The notes below the pieces were generated by a model. It was given only the letters and a program-made list of their open reading frames with translations. It did not search any database and was not told the origin of the DNA. Positions 1 to 4,318 of a stretch of 5,211 nt of DNA are shown here, one piece after another (within the stretch, counting starts at the first letter, position 1; the number at the start of each line of letters is the position of its first letter). Source of the stretch: Actinomycetales bacterium (lineage in GTDB: Bacteria > Actinomycetota > Actinomycetes > Actinomycetales > Dermabacteraceae). The position numbers were made by a program, and so were the translations under genes. The stretch is from contig JAAZLF010000520.1 of NCBI GenBank assembly GCA_012799425.1, positions 1-5,211 on the forward strand, read 5' to 3'.

Positions 1-88
1 GAATCCCCGCGCACATGTCGTTCCCATACAAGACCGGCGCGCGGGCGTCGGCCCACACTCGAGACCCCGACCCCGAGCAGGAGCGACC

Positions 89-730
89 ATGAGACTGATC
101 GTGAACACCTTCCTCACCCTCGACGGCGTGATGCAGGCGCCCGGCGGCGCCGAGGAGGACACCTCCGGCGGCTTCACCGCAGGCGGCTGGCAGGTGCCGT
201 ACACGGCCGACGACGACTTCGGCGAGATCGCCACCGGCTGGCTCCAGACCCCGCACACCGCGCTGCTGGGCCGCAGCACGTTCGAGATGTTCCGCGCCTT
301 CTGGCCCCAGGTCGACGACTCCGACCCGGTGGCCCGCGCGATCAACCATGGCCGGCGTTTCGTGGTCGCCCATGCCGGGTACGAGCCGAACTGGGGCGAG
401 ACCACCGTGATCGACAGCGCCGACCCGCTGCCCGCCATCGCCCGCCTCAAGGAGGAGGGGGAGGGGGAGCTGAAGGTCAGCGGCAGCGCACAGCTCGCAG
501 CCGCGCTGCACGAGGCGGGGCTGATCGACGAGTACCAGCTGCTGATCTTCCCCGTCGTGGTCGGCGGCGGGAAGAGGCTCTTCGCCGACGGCGCCCCGCC
601 GCGCGGCTTCCACGTCCACCACAGCCGCACCACCGCCAGCGGCGCCGTGCACCTCGTGCTCACCCCCGCGCCCTTCCGCGCCGGCGACTACGTGGTCGAG
701 GACGGCAAGGATGTGGCCCGGCTCGACTGA
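89..730 (+). CDS. RibD C-terminal / dihydrofolate-reductase-fold family protein
   Basis: A 213-residue cytoplasmic protein with the RibD C-terminal (DHFR-like) fold. Visible signatures are the N-terminal strand and loop VNTFLTLDGVMQAPGG (5-20), LLGRSTFEMF (59-68), VSGSAQLAAAL (130-140) and PVVVGGGKRLF (155-165), the last being the glycine-rich NADP-binding stretch of the family. The length is normal for stand-alone actinobacterial members, which are annotated as dihydrofolate reductase family or deaminase-reductase. The fold implies an NAD(P)H-dependent reductase, but the substrate is unknown for most of these paralogs, and it should not be read as the essential folate DHFR or as RibD itself because no deaminase domain is present. 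The ATG at 89 is preceded by AGGAG at 79-83 with a 5-base spacer, which fixes the start. No signal peptide or membrane segment is seen. The next gene begins 112 bases downstream on the same strand, so co-transcription is possible but not shown. Confidence 0.88.
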   Translation: MRLIVNTFLTLDGVMQAPGGAEEDTSGGFTAGGWQVPYTADDDFGEIATGWLQTPHTALLGRSTFEMFRAFWPQVDDSDPVARAINHGRRFVVAHAGYEPNWGETTVIDSADPLPAIARLKEEGEGELKVSGSAQLAAALHEAGLIDEYQLLIFPVVVGGGKRLFADGAPPRGFHVHHSRTTASGAVHLVLTPAPFRAGDYVVEDGKDVARLD

Positions 731-736
731 CCCATC

Positions 737-753
737 GGGCCCCGCCCCGGCCC
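737..753 (+). terminator. Weak candidate terminator after the RibD-like gene
   Basis: A 5-bp GC-only stem (737-741 with 749-753) with a 7-base loop starts 7 bases after the stop codon. There is no T-tract. A short GC stem is expected often by chance in DNA of this composition, so only its position supports it. Confidence 0.2.
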
Positions 754-805
754 TCCCAGCAACTGCCGAGGCCTCCGTGCTTCGATGAGCGCCTTCGAGA
801 TCACC

Positions 806-823
806 GCTCCCACAGCGGGGAGC
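806..823 (+). promoter_or_regulatory. Hairpin just upstream of the SDR ribosome-binding site
   Basis: GCTCCC (806-811) pairs perfectly with GGGAGC (818-823) across a 6-base loop. The stem ends 7 bases before the AGGAG at 831-835 that serves the SDR gene. It could be a 5' leader stem-loop affecting translation or mRNA stability, a terminator of the upstream gene, or a protein-binding dyad. The sequence does not distinguish these. Confidence 0.25.
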
Positions 824-842
824 ACAGCAGAGGAGCTGGAGA

Positions 843-1685
843 ATGCGCATGAGCGACGTCCTGGTCGTCATCGGTGTCGGTGGGATGGGCGAGGCGATCG
901 CCCGACGGTCCGGAGCGGGCAGGCAGCTGCTGCTGGCCGACTTCGACGAGGCCGCGCTCGGCCGCGTGGCGGAGGCCCTTGCCGGGGACGGGTATGCCGT
1001 GACCACACAGGGAGTGGACGTGTCCTCGCGCGAGTCGGTGGCCGCGCTCGCCGCCGCGGCCGCCGAGCTCGGCCCGGTCACCGGCGTGGTCCACACCGCC
1101 GGCCTGTCGCCCATGCAGGCGCCGACGCCCGCGATCCTCGCCGTGGACCTGTACGGCGTGGCCGTGAGCCTCGAGGAGTTCGGTGAGGTCATCGCCCCGG
1201 GCGGCTCCGGAGTGGTCATCGCGAGCATGGCGGGCAGCTTCACCGTGGGCCGGTTCCCCGCCGAGATGGAGCAGGCCCTCGCCCGCACCCCGACCGAGGA
1301 GCTGCTCTCCCTGCCCTTCGTGCAGGAGGACGCGGTCCCGGATCCCGGCGTCGCCTACAGCATCGCCAAGCGCGCCAACCAGCTGCGGGTGCAGGCCGCC
1401 GCGACCGCGTGGGGTGCCCGCGGTGCCCGGGTGAACAGCATCAGCCCCGGAGTGATCTCCACCCCGATGGGTCAGCAGGAGCTGGCCGGGACCAGCGGCG
1501 CGGGCATGCGCGCCATGGTCGAGGGCTCCGGAACGGGCCGGGTCGGCACCCCCGCGGACATCGCCGCCGCGGCCGGGTTCCTGCTCGGCCCGGATTCCAC
1601 GTTCATCACCGGCACCGACCTGCTGGTGGACGGCGGCGTGGTGGCCGCGGTGCGCACCGGCGCGGTGACCCTGCCGGGCGCCTGA
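843..1685 (+). CDS. Short-chain dehydrogenase/reductase (SDR) family oxidoreductase
   Basis: A 280-residue NAD(P)-dependent Rossmann-fold oxidoreductase. The cofactor glycine motif is GVGGMGEAIA (11-20). An acidic Asp33 at the end of the second strand points to NAD(H) rather than NADP(H). D59 follows in GVDVSS, HTAG (84-87) replaces the usual NNAG, Ser128 lies in VVIASMAG, the catalytic pair is Tyr172-x3-Lys176, and NSISPGVISTPM (198-209) is the post-catalytic cofactor loop. The serine-tyrosine spacing is 44 residues instead of about 13, so there is an insert of some 30 residues (roughly 132-165) next to the active site, as in some hydroxysteroid-dehydrogenase-like SDRs. The usual Asn of the catalytic tetrad appears as Asp102 (VDLYG). 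The substrate cannot be named. The start is ambiguous: ATG 843 lies 7 bases after AGGAG (831-835), and ATG 849 lies 7 bases after GGAG (838-841), giving 280 or 278 residues. There are no membrane segments. Confidence 0.9.
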   Translation: MRMSDVLVVIGVGGMGEAIARRSGAGRQLLLADFDEAALGRVAEALAGDGYAVTTQGVDVSSRESVAALAAAAAELGPVTGVVHTAGLSPMQAPTPAILAVDLYGVAVSLEEFGEVIAPGGSGVVIASMAGSFTVGRFPAEMEQALARTPTEELLSLPFVQEDAVPDPGVAYSIAKRANQLRVQAAATAWGARGARVNSISPGVISTPMGQQELAGTSGAGMRAMVEGSGTGRVGTPADIAAAAGFLLGPDSTFITGTDLLVDGGVVAAVRTGAVTLPGA

Positions 1686-1932
1686 GGCGGGGGACGAGCA
1701 GAAACCCGCGCAGCCCCTTCGGGTCCGCTCCGCAACGGGCGGCGAGAACCGTCCGGGGCACGGCCCTCGCAGGCGTGCGCGGCGACGACCAGGAACGACA
1801 CTCGCAGCGAGGCGTATTGGCGGGTACGGTCGATGGCAGGAGCCGGGCCGCAGGGCCGGGCTCCTGGCATGTCCTCGGCCGTGCTGCGGTCGCGGGCATG
1901 CCTGCACCGGAGACCGATCGAGAAAGGACACC
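1686..1932 (+). other. Intergenic leader upstream of ectD
   Basis: 247 bases separate the SDR stop from the ectD start, long for this otherwise compact region. It contains the hairpin at 1833-1870 (listed separately), a possible extended -10-like TACGGT at 1825-1830 with no matching -35, and the ectD Shine-Dalgarno AAAGGA at 1923-1928, four bases before the ATG. The gap argues that ectD has its own promoter instead of riding on the SDR transcript. No convincing gene was found here; one 29-codon ORF (1869-1958) overlapping the ectD start is discussed under findings. Confidence 0.5.
1833..1870 (+). promoter_or_regulatory. Long imperfect palindrome upstream of ectD
   Basis: A 38-base dyad with three paired segments: 1833-1835 with 1868-1870, 1837-1844 (CAGGAGCC) with 1859-1866, and 1846-1849 with 1854-1857. 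They are separated by two G/G mismatches and closed by a GCAG tetraloop, for 15 base pairs in total. It sits 62 bases before the ectD ATG. No T-tract follows. It may be the SDR terminator, a leader structure controlling ectD, or an operator for a dimeric regulator. Which one is inference. Confidence 0.45.
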
Positions 1933-2829
1933 ATGACCACGGCGACCGTGACCGATGATCTCTACCCAACCCGCCTCACGGAGGCGGCCGAGCCGATCGT
2001 GCGCGAGCACCCCACCGTGTGGGGAACCGCGGCCGACGGCCCCTTCGATGCCGAGGAGCTGCGCGCCCACGAGGAGCGCGGTTTCAGCATCCTGCCCGGC
2101 ACCCTCACCGGCGGCGAGATCGAGACCTACAGCCGCGAGCTGGACCGCCTGACCGCCGATGAGTCGCTGCGCGGCGACGAACGCGTGATCACCGAGAAGG
2201 GCTCCGGGGAGGTGCGCTCCATCTTCGCCGTCCAGCACCTCAGCGAGCTGATCGACGACCTCTCCCGCGATCCGCGCCTGCTGGAGCGGGCCCGCCAGCT
2301 GCTGGGCTCGGACGTCTACCTCCACCAGACCCGCATCAACTACATGCCCGGCTTCAAGGGCGGCGGCTTCTACTGGCACTCGGATTTCGAGACCTGGCAC
2401 GCCGAGGACGGCATGCCCGCGCCGCGCGCCGTCAGCTGCTCCCTCGCGCTGACGCCGAACTACCCCTACAACGGCGGGCTGATGGTCATGCCCGGCTCGC
2501 ACCGCACCTTCGTGCCGAGTCTCGGTGAGACCCCGGAGGACAACCACCGCTCTTCGCTGAAGGAGCAGAAGGTGGGCGTGCCCTCCGAGGAGGTCATCAC
2601 GCAGCTGGCCCACCGCCACGGGATCGATCAGTTCACCGGCCCGGCCGGCTCCGCGCTCTGGTTCGACGCGAACATCATGCACGGCTCGGGAAACAACATC
2701 ACGCCCTTCCCGCGCTCGAACATCTTCATGGTGTTCAACAGCGTCGAGAACACGCTGCAGGAACCCTTCGCGGCCTCCGCCCCGCGCCCGGACCACATCG
2801 CCCACCGGGACGCACAGCCGCTGCGCTGA
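1933..2829 (+). CDS. ectD: Ectoine 5-hydroxylase (EctD)
   Basis: A cytoplasmic non-haem Fe(II)- and 2-oxoglutarate-dependent dioxygenase that hydroxylates ectoine to (4S,5S)-5-hydroxyectoine, with O2 consumed and succinate and CO2 released. The 298 residues match the usual EctD length. The N-terminal DLYPTR (9-14) is typical. The core signature at about 145-162 reads GFYWHSDFETWHAEDGMP, containing iron ligands His149 and Asp151; the third ligand is His250 in NIMHGSGNN (247-255). Arg261 in PRSN is placed to bind the 2-oxoglutarate carboxylate. The jelly-roll strand LMVMPGSHRTF (183-193) is also conserved. This pattern separates EctD from general PhyH-family dioxygenases. ATG 1933 has AAAGGA (1923-1928) four bases upstream. 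ectA, ectB and ectC are absent from the window, so ectD appears detached from the biosynthetic operon or the cell hydroxylates imported ectoine. It is probably osmotically or temperature induced, as in other bacteria. All key residues are intact. Confidence 0.96.
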   Translation: MTTATVTDDLYPTRLTEAAEPIVREHPTVWGTAADGPFDAEELRAHEERGFSILPGTLTGGEIETYSRELDRLTADESLRGDERVITEKGSGEVRSIFAVQHLSELIDDLSRDPRLLERARQLLGSDVYLHQTRINYMPGFKGGGFYWHSDFETWHAEDGMPAPRAVSCSLALTPNYPYNGGLMVMPGSHRTFVPSLGETPEDNHRSSLKEQKVGVPSEEVITQLAHRHGIDQFTGPAGSALWFDANIMHGSGNNITPFPRSNIFMVFNSVENTLQEPFAASAPRPDHIAHRDAQPLR

Positions 2830-2871
2830 CAGTCGAGGGCACGCCGCAGCAGGGGACGCGCCCGACGGCAT

Positions 2872-2899
2872 CGAGCTCCCGGTGGTCCGGGCCTGCTCG
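2872..2899. terminator. Candidate bidirectional terminator between convergent genes
   Basis: An inner stem CCCGG/CCGGG (2878-2882 with 2887-2891, TGGT loop) is stacked on an outer stem 2872-2876 with 2895-2899, separated by an asymmetric internal loop. It lies 42 bases after the ectD stop and about 100 bases after the stop of the minus-strand gene that faces it. The position in a convergent gap is what favours a terminator; there is no T-tract on either strand. Confidence 0.4.
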
Positions 2900-2995
2900 G
2901 TGCCGTCGGCCGGGTGCCGAGGCGCTCAGCCCTTCACGCACAGCACCGTCTGCGTAGGGGCGACCGGCTCCACCAGGTCGGAACGCAGGGTCCGG

Positions 2996-3733
2996 TCAGT
3001 CCTTCCAGACCGACGGCCCGACGGAATGCCCGTCGATGACGACCGTCTGCGACCAGTTCGGCCAGCCGCGCCAGCCGTTCGGCGTCACGTAGCAGGTGCC
3101 GCTGGCCCTCTCCCCATCGGCGACCACCTGGATGTCAGGCAGATCCTCGTCGCAGCGCGGATCGCTCAGCGGGGTGTCGCGCTCCTGCGAGTCCTGGACC
3201 ATCTGCTGCACCTGCAGGTGCACGGCGTGAGCGGTGACCACGGTCTCCTGCTCGAGGACCGTGTAGCTGAAGCTGGTGCGGTCGCTGAGGACCATGCCTC
3301 CGCTGCTCAAGCGCATGGTGTCGATGTCCTCGACCTCGATCGTGGAGCGCACCGGCTGATCGTCGAGGGTCACGGTGCACTCGTACACGGTCTCGGAGCT
3401 GGGAGCGCACTCGGAGGTGATCGGCAGATCGACCGCGGCCTGGCCGAGCACGACGCTCTCCATCTCGTAGCGCAGCACGGTGGCGACGAGCTCCTCCTCG
3501 GTGTCGGCCTCGACCCCCTCCTCGGCGGGATCCGGGAGCGATGGCGTGCCCTGCTCCGGCTCGATGCCGGCGGGGATCGGCTCACCGCCGCCGCGCGGAT
3601 CGACGCGCGGCGCGAGCAGCACGGCCGCCACCACGAGGGCGGCGATCACGAGCAGGGCGATCGGTCCTCGTAGCGAGCCTTTCCGCTGCGCGGGGGTCTG
3701 GGCGGGATCGGCGCCTGCGGGAGGCTGGTTCAC
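2996..3733 (-). CDS. Membrane-anchored extracytoplasmic protein with DUF4333-like repeats
   Basis: A hypothetical protein of 245 residues from the GTG at 3733. It has a short polar, Pro/Gln/Ala-rich N-terminus with basic residues (QRKGSLR), one hydrophobic helix at about 23-42 (GPIALLVIAALVVAAVLLAP), an acidic Pro/Glu linker to about 80, then two Cys-pair segments: Cys109...Cys119 in a stretch resembling actinobacterial DUF4333 (SECAPSSETVYECTVTLDD), and Cys194...Cys214 (RCDED...GTCYVTPNGW). The positive-inside rule puts the C-terminal part outside the membrane, where each pair could form a disulfide. The family match is from memory of its pattern, so moderate. A longer ORF reaches a TTG at 3787, adding 18 residues, but neither start has a clear Shine-Dalgarno, and a promoter-like sequence lies inside the extension, so I prefer GTG. 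It converges with ectD and is not in an operon with it. No enzymatic motif is seen, so the function is unknown. Confidence 0.75.
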   Translation of the reverse strand: MNQPPAGADPAQTPAQRKGSLRGPIALLVIAALVVAAVLLAPRVDPRGGGEPIPAGIEPEQGTPSLPDPAEEGVEADTEEELVATVLRYEMESVVLGQAAVDLPITSECAPSSETVYECTVTLDDQPVRSTIEVEDIDTMRLSSGGMVLSDRTSFSYTVLEQETVVTAHAVHLQVQQMVQDSQERDTPLSDPRCDEDLPDIQVVADGERASGTCYVTPNGWRGWPNWSQTVVIDGHSVGPSVWKD

Positions 3734-3758
3734 AGGGGGATGCGCAGTTACGTCGATG

Positions 3759-3787
3759 AGAATACGAAGTGCTGGGCCGATGTCCAA
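3759..3787 (-). promoter_or_regulatory. Candidate sigma-70-type promoter of the DUF4333-like gene
   Basis: Reading the minus strand, TTGGAC (3787-3782) and TATTCT (3764-3759) are separated by exactly 17 bases. The -10 matches TATAAT at 4 of 6 positions, including the key TA...T, and the -35 keeps TTG. Transcription would begin near 3752, leaving about 19 untranslated bases before the GTG at 3733. This is one of the few A/T-richer patches of the window. Confidence 0.4.
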
Positions 3788-3832
3788 AAACGCTGGGTGA
3801 GCCGCCGTGTCCGCGCCGGGACCGGAGCAGAG

Positions 3833-3860
3833 CGCCGGCGGTCCGGCTCACCGACCGGCG
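3833..3860. repeat. Strong inverted repeat in the DUF4333/CsbD gap
   Basis: CGCCGG (3833-3838) pairs with CCGGCG (3855-3860) and CGGT (3839-3842) with ACCG (3850-3853). This makes a 10-bp stem with one bulged A (3854) and a 7-base loop. It is about 45 bases upstream of the promoter candidate of the minus-strand gene, so it could be a terminator for transcripts from csbD or an operator. Its role is not determined. Confidence 0.35.
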
Positions 3861-3928
3861 AACACCGCGGTCCCTACCGCCGTCTGCCTCCATTGTGCTG
3901 GTCAGGCCCGGGCTGCCGCCCGCACATG

Positions 3929-3963
3929 CCGGTGGCGACCCCACCTCGTGGAGCCGCCACCGG
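3929..3963 (-). terminator. Candidate terminator of the CsbD-like gene
   Basis: A perfect 9-bp stem (CCGGTGGCG at 3929-3937 with CGCCACCGG at 3955-3963), then a symmetric 3-by-3 internal loop and an inner 4-bp stem CCAC/GTGG (3941-3944 with 3948-3951) with a CTC loop. It lies 36 bases past the stop codon of the minus-strand CsbD-like gene. It is the strongest dyad in the window. No T-tract follows, as is common in high-GC actinomycetes. It could instead be part of an RNA element. Confidence 0.5.
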
Positions 3964-3999
3964 GTCACGCCAGGCGCCGTCCGGAGCGCCGTGCAACGA

Positions 4000-4212
4000 T
4001 CAGCCGCGCTTGTCCTTGTCGCCGAACATGCCCTCGGCCGCGCCCTTGACGCTGTCGCGGGCGTCCTGGAGCTTGTCCTTCGCCTCGGCCTTGCCCTGCT
4101 GGGTCTGGCCCTCGGCCTCGGTCCGCTTGTCGCCGGTGACCTTGCCCAGGCCCTCCTTGGCCTGGCCGCCCAGCTTGTCCTTGGCGTTCTCGAACTTCTC
4201 GTCGGTGCTCAT
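4000..4212 (-). CDS. CsbD family stress-response protein
   Basis: A 70-residue, highly charged, soluble protein rich in Lys, Asp, Glu, Gly, Ala and Gln with no cysteine and one aromatic pair only (Phe7, Phe63). The pattern KFENAKDKLGGQAKEGLGK (6-24) followed by TGDKRTEAEGQ (26-36) is the CsbD signature. The family (Bacillus subtilis CsbD, E. coli YjbJ) is abundant under general stress, starvation and osmotic shock. Its biochemical role is unknown, and the composition suggests a hydrophilin-like, partly disordered or helical protein. The protein looks like two copies of one unit: AKDKL recurs at 10-14 and 44-48, and GDK(DK)R at 27-30 and 64-69. ATG 4212 has a perfect AGGAGGT five bases upstream, so translation should be strong. 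It is preceded by its own leader hairpin and a -10-like box, and is probably transcribed alone, downstream of the aconitase terminator candidate. A sigma-B-type promoter is not evident. Confidence 0.92.
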   Translation of the reverse strand: MSTDEKFENAKDKLGGQAKEGLGKVTGDKRTEAEGQTQQGKAEAKDKLQDARDSVKGAAEGMFGDKDKRG

Positions 4213-4217
4213 CGCAT

Positions 4218-4224
4218 ACCTCCT
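4218..4224 (-). promoter_or_regulatory. Consensus Shine-Dalgarno of the CsbD-like gene
   Basis: AGGAGGT on the minus strand, five bases before ATG 4212. It is the strongest ribosome-binding site in the window and confirms this start for a gene otherwise easy to overlook. Confidence 0.85.
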
Positions 4225-4236
4225 GTGTCGAGTCTG

Positions 4237-4267
4237 CGCACGGGTCGCGTGCGGTGGGGCGAGTCTA
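4237..4267 (-). promoter_or_regulatory. -10-like box and 5' leader hairpin of the CsbD-like gene
   Basis: On the minus strand, TAGACT (4267-4262) fits TANNNT. A start about 7 bases on, near 4255, would place a perfect 6-bp hairpin (CGCACG/CGTGCG, 4253-4248 with 4242-4237, 5-base loop) at the very 5' end of the mRNA, followed 12 bases later by the Shine-Dalgarno. No good -35 is found 16-18 bases upstream, so the promoter part is tentative; the hairpin is plain in the sequence. Confidence 0.3.
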
Positions 4268-4288
4268 GAACGGCGGTGAGATCGGCCG

Positions 4289-4304
4289 CCGACCTCCTGG
4301 TCGG
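4289..4304 (-). terminator. Candidate terminator of the aconitase-family gene
   Basis: CCGACC (4289-4294) and GGTCGG (4299-4304) form a perfect 6-bp stem with a four-base loop, 14 bases after the stop codon of the minus-strand aconitase-like gene. There is no T-tract. Its place between that stop and the CsbD-like leader supports a terminator and argues against one operon. Confidence 0.45.
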
Positions 4305-4318
4305 GCTGCCCCTCCCGC

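Larger units (their letters stand above)
3734..3999. other. Hairpin-rich intergenic region without a convincing gene
   Basis: 266 bases between the CsbD-like stop and the preferred start of the DUF4333-like gene. It holds the promoter candidate at 3759-3787 and at least four hairpins: 3833-3860, 3867-3880 (GCGGT/ACCGC with a CCCT loop), 3929-3963 and 3973-3990 (GGCGC/GCGCC with an 8-base loop). Open frames here are arginine- and proline-rich translations with no recognisable protein. A structured 3' untranslated region of csbD or a small RNA gene are both possible. Confidence 0.4.

Noticed and set aside
6..45. 7-bp inverted repeat CCCGCGC/GCGCGGG flanking the region before the first gene
   Set aside because: The 26-base loop is long and both arms are pure G/C, so chance is a good explanation; no promoter consensus accompanies it.
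785..842. ATG at 785 as an alternative start before the SDR gene
   Set aside because: It is in a different frame from the SDR and leads into an Arg-rich shadow translation; the SDR has its own ribosome-binding sites at 831-841.
801..1940. Long minus-strand reading frame antisense to the SDR gene
   Set aside because: Its translation is a low-complexity mix of Arg, Gly, Ala and His with no recognisable domain, and it mirrors the real SDR codons. Such open antisense frames are expected at this GC content.
1606..2871. 421-codon minus-strand frame antisense to ectD
   Set aside because: The + strand encodes a complete EctD with all catalytic residues; the antisense product has no family resemblance and spans into the SDR gene.
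2882..3673. 263-codon + strand frame across the DUF4333-like gene
   Set aside because: It is antisense to a protein with a clear membrane anchor and Cys-pair pattern. Its own product looks like typical antisense translation, rich in Leu, Asp, His and Arg.
3740..4279. + strand frame starting MRSYVDENTKCWADVQKRW, whose first 15 codons look protein-like
   Set aside because: The G-rich run touches the ATG with no spacer, the rest is Arg/Pro/Ser-rich and unlike any family, and it crosses the strong hairpins and the CsbD-like gene in antisense.
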